Origin: Mycolicibacterium fluoranthenivorans
Lineage (GTDB): Bacteria > Actinomycetota > Actinomycetes > Mycobacteriales > Mycobacteriaceae
Assembly (NCBI RefSeq): GCF_011758805.1
Contig: NZ_JAANOW010000001.1
Coordinates: 1,364,001-1,428,000 of the forward strand
DNA length: 64,000 nucleotides
Direction: 5' to 3'
Shown: piece after piece, positions 26,087-33,619 of the stretch
How positions within the stretch are numbered: the stretch's first letter is position 1
Layout: every line of letters begins with the position of its first letter
The notes under the pieces: model-generated
The model's input: the letters and a program-made list of their open reading frames with translations, nothing else
What the model was told of the DNA's origin: nothing
Databases searched by the model: none
Position numbers and translations under genes: made by a program

Positions 26087-27106
26087 ATGACCGGAACCGC
26101 TGCTGTCAGCCTGCTGGACGTGTCGACCTATCTGCCCGGTGAACCCATCGGGGCCGAGTATTACGCGAAGTTCGCCGATTCCGATGATCTGCGTGACAAT
26201 CTGATGTTCCGGGCACCGAGATACCGGCACCACGTGGCCCCGGACGAGACTGCCACCGACATGATCGAGCGGGCCGCCGCCGGTCTGATCGAGCGGCATG
26301 GCGCCGATGTGCTGGCCGATGTCGATGTGCTCATCACACACACCCAGCTGCCCGATATGCCGTTCTACGGTGGCGGTGGGGCCATTGCACACCGTCTCGG
26401 GATGAAGCCGGGTTGGGTGGTCGACCTGCACAACGGCGGCTGCGCGGCGTTCGTGCTGGGGCTCAAGATGGCGCGCAGCCTGCTGGCCTCGGGTGAGGGG
26501 CGCACCGCGCTGATCGCCGTCGCGCAGAACGCCGCGGGCCAGATCTTCGAGCAGGAGACGGTGCGGCGCAAGGCCCAGGCTGCGGTGCCGGGTGACGGCG
26601 CGGCCGTCGGCCTGGTGACGTTGTCGGACTCGTCGCCGATCCTGGACGTGGAATGCCGCACCTACGGTGAGTTCGCCGGGGATATGACCATCGCCGTCGA
26701 CCCGCCGCGCAAATGGTGGGCCGACGGTCCGGGTGAGGGCTGCATCGGCTTCACCGAGTCGAAGATCACGAAGGTGCTGGCCCGCGGCAACCGCCAGGTG
26801 CCCGAGGTGTCCTATGCGGTGTGCGACCGAATCGGGGTGGCGCCCAGGGATATCGACCTGCTGGTCACCAATCAGCCCAACCGTGCGTTCCTGCGCAACT
26901 GGCGTGACGCACTGGAGCTGCCCAAGGAGCGTCACGTCGACACCTTCGAGGACTGCGGAAACCTGTTCGCCGCGGGGATCCCGATCAACTTCGACCGCGC
27001 GATCACCGATGGCCGAGTCAAGGCCGGTGACACGGTGCTGATGGCGGCCTTCGCGCACGCCGGGGATTTCGCCGGTGCGGCCGCGGTGCGCTGGGGCGGA
27101 CGATGA
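26087..27106 (+). CDS. KAS III-like (3-oxoacyl-ACP synthase III family) enzyme with an altered catalytic triad
   Basis: 339 residues with the thiolase-fold layout of FabH. The acyl-accepting cysteine is C119 (DLHNGGCAAFVLGLKMA). The usual active-site His in the HQAN motif is replaced: here the segment reads LLVTNQPNRAF, with N262 in the His position. The later Asn is kept (CGNLFAAG, N292), as is the C-terminal AGAAAVRW end. FabH-type enzymes need His and Asn to decarboxylate malonyl-ACP, so this protein more likely does acyl transfer or non-decarboxylative condensation; that is inference. ATG 26087 is used; GTG 26078 is an in-frame alternative. The stop overlaps the aminotransferase ATG. Confidence 0.85.
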   Translation: MTGTAAVSLLDVSTYLPGEPIGAEYYAKFADSDDLRDNLMFRAPRYRHHVAPDETATDMIERAAAGLIERHGADVLADVDVLITHTQLPDMPFYGGGGAIAHRLGMKPGWVVDLHNGGCAAFVLGLKMARSLLASGEGRTALIAVAQNAAGQIFEQETVRRKAQAAVPGDGAAVGLVTLSDSSPILDVECRTYGEFAGDMTIAVDPPRKWWADGPGEGCIGFTESKITKVLARGNRQVPEVSYAVCDRIGVAPRDIDLLVTNQPNRAFLRNWRDALELPKERHVDTFEDCGNLFAAGIPINFDRAITDGRVKAGDTVLMAAFAHAGDFAGAAAVRWGGR

Positions 27107-28221
27107 GCATCCCGGCCGGTGCGCTCACCGACGTGGTCGAAACCCTCCCCGATGCGCGGGACCCGTTGGCGTTGTCGCTGAACGAGAATCCTTTCCCGCC
27201 ACTGCCTTCGGTGCATTCGGCGTTGGTGGCCTCCATCGGTTCGGCCAACCGTTACCCGGAGTTCCTGCCGCAGCGGCTGCGCACCTTGATCGCCGATCAT
27301 CTCGGGGTCGACGATGGGCAGGTGGTGATCGGGACCGGTGCCACCGGCGTGATCATGCAGGTCCTGCAGGCCTTCACCGCGCCCGGCGACGCGGTGGTGA
27401 TGGCGACCCCGACGTTCGACGGCTATCCGATCTTCGCGCAGATCGCCCGTCTGCGGTCGATCACCGTGCCGTTGGACCCGCATGGTCACCACGATCTGGA
27501 CGCGATGGCCGCTGCGGCCCGTTCCGCTCGGGTGGTGGTGGTATGCCGTCCGCACAACCCGACCGGCACGGTCGAGTCCGCCGCGCAGATCCATCGCTTC
27601 CTGGACCGGGTGCCGGCCGACACCGTCGTCGTGCTGGACGAGGCTTATGTCGAGTTCCTCGGGGCGGGCGAACGGCTGGATACCCGCGGGCTGGTGCAGC
27701 AGTACCCGAATGTCGTTGTGGTACGCACCTTCTCGAAGGCCTACGGGTTGGCTGGGTTGCGAATCGGCTATGGGTTCTGCAGCCCGGATCTGGCCCGCCG
27801 GCTGTGGACCATGCAGCTGCCGTTCGGGGTGGGACTGACGGGGCTGGTCGCGGTGGCGGCGTGCTACGACGCGGAAGACGAGATGCGGCAGCGTATCCGG
27901 ATCATCACCGCCCAGCGCCGGCTGTTGAGCGCCCGGTTGCGGGCGGTCGGGATCTACAGCACCGATGCGCACGCCAACTTCGTCTATCTGCCCGCACCCG
28001 GGGGAGACCGGGCGGTCTGGCGGCAGGTGTTCGACGGGGCCGGCCCGCGCGTGCGGCACTACGGCGACGGGGGCGTCCGCATCACCATCGGTGTGCGCCA
28101 GTCGACCCGGGCGGTGTTGTCGGCGGTCGCCGCATATCGCGACCGCACACGGGGCGAATCCGCGCTCGCGGGCACGGATGCGGTAAGAACAGGGGATGCC
28201 CCCACAACCTGGCAGACCTGA
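27103..28221 (+). CDS. PLP-dependent class I/II aminotransferase, HisC-like
   Basis: 372 residues of fold-type I aminotransferase. Seen are LSLNENPFPPLPSV at the N-terminus (HisC-like substrate loop), PHNPTGT, the YVEF helix, and the PLP-lysine in TFSKAYGLAGLRIGYG. The similarity to histidinol-phosphate or aromatic aminotransferases is clear, but the operon context (TPP enzyme, KAS III-like enzyme) and not the histidine locus argues for amination of a ketone intermediate made by this operon. The ATG overlaps the KAS III-like stop (ATGA). Its 3' end overlaps the MarR gene by 26 bases. Confidence 0.85.
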   Translation: MSIPAGALTDVVETLPDARDPLALSLNENPFPPLPSVHSALVASIGSANRYPEFLPQRLRTLIADHLGVDDGQVVIGTGATGVIMQVLQAFTAPGDAVVMATPTFDGYPIFAQIARLRSITVPLDPHGHHDLDAMAAAARSARVVVVCRPHNPTGTVESAAQIHRFLDRVPADTVVVLDEAYVEFLGAGERLDTRGLVQQYPNVVVVRTFSKAYGLAGLRIGYGFCSPDLARRLWTMQLPFGVGLTGLVAVAACYDAEDEMRQRIRIITAQRRLLSARLRAVGIYSTDAHANFVYLPAPGGDRAVWRQVFDGAGPRVRHYGDGGVRITIGVRQSTRAVLSAVAAYRDRTRGESALAGTDAVRTGDAPTTWQT

Positions 28222-28699
28222 CCCGATCGCCCAGGCCCGTGCCAACTGGGAACGCGCGGGCTGGGGCGATGTGGCCGATGGGATGGTGGCGATCACCTCG
28301 GTGATGCGGGCGCACCAGATCATGCTGGCTCGGGTGGAGACCGCGCTGCGGCCCTACGATCTGAGTTTCTCGCGGTTCGAGCTGCTGCGGTTGCTGGCCT
28401 TCAGCAGCAGCGGCGCGCTACCCATCACCAAGGCATCGGACCGGTTGCAGCTGCACGTCACCAGCGTCACCCACGCCATCCGGCGGCTGGAGGCCGACGG
28501 TCTGGTGGAACGGATACCCCATCCGACGGACGGCCGCACCACGCTGGTGCGGGTGACCGATCTGGGCCGGTCCACGGTCGAGGACGCCACCGAGACGCTG
28601 AACAAGGAGGTCTTCGCCGATATCGGGATGTCGGCAGCGGACTCTCGGGCGCTCACCACGGCCATCGAGACCCTGCGCCGGCACGCCGGCGACTTCTGA
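28196..28699 (+). CDS. MarR-family transcriptional regulator
   Basis: 167 residues with the winged helix of MarR: LSFSRFELLRLLAFSSSGALPITKASDRLQLHVTSVTHAIRRLEADGLVERIPHPTDGRTTLVRVTDLG. The DGR-T wing is typical. It is the last gene of the TPP-enzyme operon, starting inside the aminotransferase gene, so it probably responds to a substrate or product of this pathway and regulates it. A candidate site is the inverted repeat at 22016-22042. It is convergent with the histidine kinase gene, five bases apart. Confidence 0.9.
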   Translation: MPPQPGRPDPIAQARANWERAGWGDVADGMVAITSVMRAHQIMLARVETALRPYDLSFSRFELLRLLAFSSSGALPITKASDRLQLHVTSVTHAIRRLEADGLVERIPHPTDGRTTLVRVTDLGRSTVEDATETLNKEVFADIGMSAADSRALTTAIETLRRHAGDF

Positions 28700-28704
28700 C
28701 GGCG

Positions 28705-29931
28705 CTAGACCGAAGGGAGCGGGATCGTGGCCGTCACCGCGGTCCCGGCGCCGGGGCGGGACCGGATGTGCAGCCGTCCGCCGACGATCTCGGCGCGCTC
28801 GGCCATCGACAGCAGGCCGTAGCCGCCCATCTCATCGCTGCCGAGCGGGTTCTCGAAGGTGTCGAAACCTATTCCGTCGTCCATGATTTCGAGGCGGGCC
28901 GTGTCCTCGTACACCCCGAAGGTGAGTCGAGCTGCGCTCGCCTGGGCGTGTTTGACGACGTTTTGCAGGCATTCCTGGGCGATCCGGTACAACGCCACCT
29001 CGATGTGGTCGGGCAGCCTTTCATCGGCCAGATCCAGCTCCAGGCGCAGCTGCGGGATGGACCGGGCCAGACTGGCCAACCCGCCGGCCAGCCCGAGATC
29101 GTCGAGCACCGGGGGACGAAGTCCGCTGATCGCCGCGCGCGCCTCTTGCAGGGTCAGGTCGACCAGCTCACGGGCTCGGCCGAGTTGAACGCCTGCCTCC
29201 GAGGGGTTTTCGGCGACCGTCCGGGTCGCTGCGTCCAGCCAGTACGACAGGGTGATCAGCCGTTGCGAGATCCCGTCGTGGATATCTCCGGCCAGCCGTC
29301 TGCGCTCGATCTCCTGAGCCTGGATCACCTGCTCGACGAAGTTCTCGTGGGCACGTTCACGGACCACCAGTTGCCGGTGCAGACGCGCCTGGTGCATGGC
29401 GCCGGCGATCAGCTTGCCGATCACCAGCAGCAGCTCGACATCGCGGGCGCCGAACTCCCGGCGCGCCACGGTGTGCACATTGAGCACCCCGACCAGGCCG
29501 CCCGGATCGGTCTCCATGGGCACCGACACCATCGAGGTGAAGTCGGATCCACGCAGCGACTCGAACGGCAGGTAGCGCGGATCGGCTTCCTTGTCGGCGA
29601 TGATCACCACCGGCTCACGATGGCTGGCCACCCACCCCGAGACGCCGTGCCCGAGCGGCAGCCGGATCTTGCCGACCTCACTGTCGAACGGTGGGGTGGC
29701 CCCCGTCAGGGTCAGTGAGCGTTCGGTGTCGTCGAGCACATGCACGAAACAGACGTCGGTGCCGGTGGCGGCGGTGATCATCCGAGCCGCGGCAGCGGCC
29801 AGCGGCTCCACACCGGGGCCTCTGGAGGCGGCCTGGATGAGTTCGCGCAGCAGCGTCAGCTCGCCGTCGGTGGTGAGCACGGTCCGGCGGGCAAGATCGG
29901 AGCTGCCCGGGTCATCCTCGTCGGCGCTCAT
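28705..29931 (-). CDS. Sensor histidine kinase with a GAF domain (NarL-type partner)
   Basis: 408 residues, cytosolic (no membrane helix seen). N-terminal GAF domain (about 25-180: DVCFVHVLDDTERSLTLTG to VGVLNVHTVARREFGARDVELL), then a HisKA_3 dimerisation helix with the phospho-acceptor histidine in ERRRLAGDIHDGISQRLITL, and a HATPase_c domain with QECLQNVVKHAQ, EIMDDGIGFD and GGYGLLSMAERAEIVGG. The GAF domain may bind a small ligand, haem or redox cofactor; I cannot tell which. The ATG at 29931 overlaps the stop of the regulator gene (ATGA), so the pair is coupled. Confidence 0.92.
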   Translation of the reverse strand: MSADEDDPGSSDLARRTVLTTDGELTLLRELIQAASRGPGVEPLAAAAARMITAATGTDVCFVHVLDDTERSLTLTGATPPFDSEVGKIRLPLGHGVSGWVASHREPVVIIADKEADPRYLPFESLRGSDFTSMVSVPMETDPGGLVGVLNVHTVARREFGARDVELLLVIGKLIAGAMHQARLHRQLVVRERAHENFVEQVIQAQEIERRRLAGDIHDGISQRLITLSYWLDAATRTVAENPSEAGVQLGRARELVDLTLQEARAAISGLRPPVLDDLGLAGGLASLARSIPQLRLELDLADERLPDHIEVALYRIAQECLQNVVKHAQASAARLTFGVYEDTARLEIMDDGIGFDTFENPLGSDEMGGYGLLSMAERAEIVGGRLHIRSRPGAGTAVTATIPLPSV

Positions 29932-30632
29932 CGGTAGATCCCCTCCCGCAGTGCGGTGGCGACGGCACCGGTGCGATCGGTCACTCCGAGCTTGCGGTAG
30001 ATGGAACTGAGATGGCTCTTCACCGTTTCGTCGCCGATCACCAGTTTGGTGGCGATCCCGCGGTTGGACAGCCCGTTGACCACATAGGACAGGATCTCGC
30101 TCTCCCGCTGGGTGAGGCCCTGCCGCGCCCCGGGCCAGAACTCGTCGCGTTGTAAGCGTGCTGCGGTGTCGGCGGCGCGGGCGGCCATTCCCGGATCCAG
30201 CGCGGTCTGCCCGAGGCGCACGAACTCCAGCTGGCGCACCAGTTCGTCGCTGCTGATGCTCTTGAGCAGATAGCCCGATGCCCCCACCCGCAGCGCCTGG
30301 AAGAGGTACTGCTCGTCGTCGTAGACCGACAACATGACCACCTTGCGGTTCGGGTTGCGTTCGCGCAGTTCGCGGCACAGGTCCAGGCCGCTGGAGCCCT
30401 GCATCCGGACATCGCAGAGCACAATGTCGGGGTCGAGTCCGTCGATGACGGTCACCGCGCGGTCGGTTCCGACGGCCTGGCCTACCACCTGCACCCGCTC
30501 GCCGAACGCGGCCAGCATCGCCTTGAGCCCTTCGATGACCATCTCGTGGTCGTCGACCAGGACCAGCCGCAGCGGGCTGCGCGATCCGCCTTCGGCTTCT
30601 CGCTCTGGTCCCATGGCGACCATTCTGCGCAA
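29928..30632 (-). CDS. NarL/FixJ-family response regulator
   Basis: 234 residues at most. The receiver has the acidic pair (LVLVDDHEMVIEGL), the phospho-acceptor aspartate in DIVLCDVRMQGSSG, and lysine in SGYLLKSISSDELV. The C-terminal LuxR-type helix-turn-helix is GLTQRESEILSYVVNGLSNRGIATKLVIGDETVKSHLSSIYRKLGV. Start choice: TTG 30632 is five bases after GGGAGG; ATG 30623 and ATG 30614 are in-frame alternatives. The gene leads the two-gene regulator-kinase unit and is divergent from the HAD gene; the spacer contains a large inverted repeat. Confidence 0.92.
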   Translation of the reverse strand: MRRMVAMGPEREAEGGSRSPLRLVLVDDHEMVIEGLKAMLAAFGERVQVVGQAVGTDRAVTVIDGLDPDIVLCDVRMQGSSGLDLCRELRERNPNRKVVMLSVYDDEQYLFQALRVGASGYLLKSISSDELVRQLEFVRLGQTALDPGMAARAADTAARLQRDEFWPGARQGLTQRESEILSYVVNGLSNRGIATKLVIGDETVKSHLSSIYRKLGVTDRTGAVATALREGIYR

Positions 30633-30635
30633 GTT

Positions 30636-30666
30636 GGCCTCCCGAATCCCCCCTTTGGGGGAGGCC
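30636..30666. promoter_or_regulatory. Nested inverted repeats in the divergent promoter of the two-component unit and HAD gene
   Basis: GGCCTCCC (30636-30643) is a perfect complement of GGGAGGCC (30659-30666), with a 15-base centre that itself contains TCCCCC-CTTT-GGGGGA (30647-30662). The site lies between the divergent genes and overlaps the ribosome binding region of the regulator. NarL-type regulators bind such symmetric sites, so autoregulation is possible. Confidence 0.45.
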
Positions 30667-30691
30667 GCCGGAGTGTGACCTGGGCCACGCT

Positions 30692-31465
30692 GTGTACATG
30701 CGGGGTGACATCGGGGTGCGGAGCTACTGGTGGGAGGCCGGCCGGCCGGCCGGCGCCGTGGTGGAACCGCTGCAGGCGGTCATCTTCGACGTGGACGGCG
30801 CCTTGGCCGATATCGAGCGGGACGGTCAGCGGCGCGCGTTCAACGCGGCATTCGCGGCGCACGGTTTCGATATCAGCTGGACGGTCGCCGAGTACGGCAG
30901 GCTGGTATGTATCGGTGACGAACGCCGCCGCATCGCCTCGGCCCTGCGCAGGCGGGGCTACGGGCGGATCAGCGCCGAGATCGCGACCCACATCCAGCAC
31001 ACCAAGAACGACCTGTTCGCCGAGTGGGTGCTCGACGGTGACGTCATCCCGCGACCGGGCCTGGACGATCTGGTGAACAGCTTGTACGCCGCGGGTATCG
31101 CGATCGCGGTGATCAGCACCGGGTCACCGCACTGGGTGGAGCCGCTGGTGCGTCAGCTGATCGGCGAGGGGATCGCCGGGGCCATCGTCACCCCCGATGA
31201 CCTACCCCGCCCCACCCGCGAACCGGACTTGCACGGGCACGCGTTGTGGGAACTCGGGCTGGGGCCGGAGTGCGCGCTGGCGGTGACGGGGTCGGCACAC
31301 GGCTTGTGCGCCGCCACCGCGGCCAAGCTGGCGACGGTGATCGTGCCGACGGCGTACACCGGCGGCCAGGACTTCACCGGTGCCGCCGCGGTGCGCCGCG
31401 ACTACGACGGTTGGTCGGCCGACGGATGTGCGCGGCTGCACCGCCATTGGTGGATGGCGCGCTGA
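30692..31465 (+). CDS. HAD-superfamily hydrolase
   Basis: 257 residues at most. Motif I is FDVDGALADIERDG (the nucleophilic Asp and the general acid Asp in DVD); motif II is ISTGSPHW; a lysine-like motif III is not obvious, and the usual acidic motif IV is weak (LALGLGPECALAVTGSAHGL has T in place of the usual D-x-x-x-D). The second half looks like a beta-phosphoglucomutase-type HAD protein, but the weak motif IV means activity is uncertain. Start is GTG 30692 or ATG 30698; no clear ribosome binding site. It is divergent from the two-component unit. I cannot name a substrate. Confidence 0.75.
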   Translation: MYMRGDIGVRSYWWEAGRPAGAVVEPLQAVIFDVDGALADIERDGQRRAFNAAFAAHGFDISWTVAEYGRLVCIGDERRRIASALRRRGYGRISAEIATHIQHTKNDLFAEWVLDGDVIPRPGLDDLVNSLYAAGIAIAVISTGSPHWVEPLVRQLIGEGIAGAIVTPDDLPRPTREPDLHGHALWELGLGPECALAVTGSAHGLCAATAAKLATVIVPTAYTGGQDFTGAAAVRRDYDGWSADGCARLHRHWWMAR

Positions 31466-31520
31466 GCTTGTTCGAGGGGTCGGGCTCACGCGCTCCCGGG
31501 TGCGCGAAGCGACGGCGGAT

Positions 31521-32393
31521 TCAGCCTCGGATCATCTCGATGACGGCGCTGAAATCCTTGTCCGGGTGCTCGGCGGCGAACTTGGCGTAGATCTCGGCGG
31601 CATGCGTACCCAGCGGTGCGGCCGAACCCGTCGAGGTGACTGCGGCCATCGCCAATCCCAGGTCCTTGTTCATCAGGGCGGTGGCGAACCCGGGCTTGAA
31701 GTCATTGTTCGCCGGCGACGTCGGAACCGGTCCGGGGACCGGGCAATTCACCTGGACCGCCCAGCAGTTGCCGGTGGCACCGGTGATGACGTCGAACAGT
31801 GACTGTTTGTCCAATCCCAGCTTCTCGGCCAGGACGAACGCTTCACCGATGGCGATCTGCTGCACCGCGAGCACCATGTTGTTACACACCTTCGCGGCTT
31901 GACCGGCACCGGAGTCGCCGCAGTGGATGATCTTGCCGGCCATCGGTTCCAGGACGGGCCGGCCGCGCTGCACGGCCTCGCTCTCGCCACCGACCATGAA
32001 GGCCAGCGTGCCGGCCACCGCGCCCTTGACCCCGCCGGACACCGGCGCGTCGAGTTGGGCGAACCCGTGCTCCCCGGCGAGCTTGTGCACCTCTCGGGCG
32101 TCGTCGACGGAGATGGTGGAGCTGTCGATGAACAGCGCCCCGGCCGCGGCCGCCGGCAGCACCTCGGCATAGGCACTCTTGACCAGTGCACCGTTGGGCA
32201 GCATGGTGATCACCACGTCGGCGCCGTCGACTGCCTCGGCTCCGCTGCCGAAGACGTTGACGCCGTTACCTTTAGCGGTCTCGACAGCAGCGGGAACGGG
32301 GTCGAACCCGCGCACCGTGTGCCCTGCGGTCACCAGGTTGGCGGCCATCGGGCCGCCCATGTTCCCCAGTCCGAGGAACGCGATCGTACTCAT
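31521..32393 (-). CDS. mmsB: 3-hydroxyisobutyrate dehydrogenase
   Basis: 290 residues of the beta-hydroxyacid dehydrogenase family. Visible are the Rossmann motif (AFLGLGNMGGPMAANL), DAPVSGGVKGAVAGTLAFMVGG (substrate-binding) and the catalytic lysine in AKVCNNMVLAVQQ (K in GQAAKVCNN). It oxidises 3-hydroxyisobutyrate to methylmalonate semialdehyde in valine breakdown. AAGGA precedes ATG 32393; an upstream in-frame ATG is rejected for lack of a site. It is last in the mmsA-fadE9-mmsB unit, as in M. tuberculosis Rv0751c-Rv0753c. Confidence 0.95.
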   Translation of the reverse strand: MSTIAFLGLGNMGGPMAANLVTAGHTVRGFDPVPAAVETAKGNGVNVFGSGAEAVDGADVVITMLPNGALVKSAYAEVLPAAAAGALFIDSSTISVDDAREVHKLAGEHGFAQLDAPVSGGVKGAVAGTLAFMVGGESEAVQRGRPVLEPMAGKIIHCGDSGAGQAAKVCNNMVLAVQQIAIGEAFVLAEKLGLDKQSLFDVITGATGNCWAVQVNCPVPGPVPTSPANNDFKPGFATALMNKDLGLAMAAVTSTGSAAPLGTHAAEIYAKFAAEHPDKDFSAVIEMIRG

Positions 32394-32404
32394 TGCGGGT
32401 CCTT

Positions 32405-33613
32405 TCATGCACTCGCACGCGACGCTTCGGTTGAATTGCGGGCACCGCCCGCCACTGTTGTATTGCGGGCACTGCCCGCGATGGATCTACCGATCACCAC
32501 GCGCATGATTTCGTTCGTTCCCTCAAGGATGCGGTGCACCCGCAGATCGCGGACGATTTTCTCCAGGCCGTACTCATGCAGATATCCGTAGCCGCCGTGC
32601 AGTTGCAGGGCCTGATCGGCCACATCGAAGCACGCGTCGGTGACATACCGCTTCGCCATCGCGCACAGCATCACCTTGTCGGGGTGGCCGCTGTCCAGGG
32701 CACAGGCCGCGCGCCACAACATGTTCCGTGAGGTCTCCAGTGCGGTGGCCATATCAGCCAGGGCGAACCGGATGGTGGGTTCGTCGAGCAGGGTGCCACC
32801 GAAGGCCTGACGGTCGGCCAGGTAGGCGACGGCCTTGTCGTGTGCGGCCTGCGCACCGCCGAGCGAACATGCCGCGATGTTGATACGACCGCCGTTGAGC
32901 CCGTTCATCGCGATGCCGAAGCCCGTGCCCTCGGAGGCACCCAGCAGCGCATCGGCGGGCACCCGCACACCCTCGAACACCACCTGCGCGGTCGGCTGGG
33001 CGTTCCACCCCATCTTGACCTCTTGAGCGCCGAAACTCAGCCCTGGCGCATCTTTTTCGATCAGGAAGGCCGATATCCCCTTCGGCCCGTCAGCGCCGGT
33101 GCGTGCCATCACCACGTACACATCCGAGCTGCCGGCGCCGGAGATGAACTGTTTCACGCCGTCGAGCACGTAATCGGACCCGTCCCGCACCGCTTTGGTG
33201 CGGAGCGCCGCTGCGTCGGATCCGGCGCCGGGCTCGGTCAGGCAGTAGCTGGCGATGGACTGCATGGAGGAAAGGCGTGGCACCCACGTCTTGCGCTGCT
33301 CGTCGGTGCCGTAGGTGTCGATCATCCATGCGCACATGTTGTGGATCGACATGAATGCGGCAATGCTCGGGTCGGCGGCGGCGAGCTGCTCGAAGATGCG
33401 CACCGCATCGATGCGACGCAGCCCGGTGCCGCCGGCATCCTCGGCGCAGTAGATGCCGCCCATACCCAGTTCGCCTGCCTCCCTGAACACATCGGTGGGG
33501 AAGTGGTGCGTCTGGTCCCATTCCAATGCGTAAGGCGCGATGCGCTTCTCGGCGAACGCGGCCGCCGTCTCGGCGATCACGCGTTCGTCGTCGTCCAAGT
33601 CGTGCAGGTCCAT
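32405..33613 (-). CDS. fadE9: Isobutyryl-CoA dehydrogenase-type acyl-CoA dehydrogenase
   Basis: 402 residues. Acyl-CoA dehydrogenase landmarks are SYCLTEPGAGSDAAAL (FAD/substrate loop), LHGGYGYLHEYGLEKIVRDLRVHRILEGTNEIMR with the catalytic glutamate in EGTNE. Position in the valine operon next to mmsA and mmsB fits isobutyryl-CoA to methacrylyl-CoA. The C-terminal tail (GSARNTTVAGGARNSTEASR) is unusual: it is encoded by a tandem pair of GC palindromes and goes beyond the usual family end, so it is probably a repeat-derived extension. The gap to mmsA is six bases. Confidence 0.92.
   Translation of the reverse strand: MDLHDLDDDERVIAETAAAFAEKRIAPYALEWDQTHHFPTDVFREAGELGMGGIYCAEDAGGTGLRRIDAVRIFEQLAAADPSIAAFMSIHNMCAWMIDTYGTDEQRKTWVPRLSSMQSIASYCLTEPGAGSDAAALRTKAVRDGSDYVLDGVKQFISGAGSSDVYVVMARTGADGPKGISAFLIEKDAPGLSFGAQEVKMGWNAQPTAQVVFEGVRVPADALLGASEGTGFGIAMNGLNGGRINIAACSLGGAQAAHDKAVAYLADRQAFGGTLLDEPTIRFALADMATALETSRNMLWRAACALDSGHPDKVMLCAMAKRYVTDACFDVADQALQLHGGYGYLHEYGLEKIVRDLRVHRILEGTNEIMRVVIGRSIAGSARNTTVAGGARNSTEASRASA
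32435..32479. repeat. Two palindromic repeats in the 3' end of fadE9
   Basis: ATTGCGGGCAC(C/T)GCCCGC occurs at 32435-32452 and 32462-32479, 27 bases apart. Each unit is a palindrome: GCGGGCA-C-TGCCCGC in the second. They are translated as GSARNTTVAGGARNST. The arrangement resembles REP-type or slippage-derived elements. Confidence 0.8.
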
Positions 33614-33619
33614 CGCCGG

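Noticed and set aside
29932..30711. Long upstream extension of the histidine kinase frame
   Set aside because: It covers the response regulator gene in another frame; the ATGA junction at 29928-29931 gives the real start.
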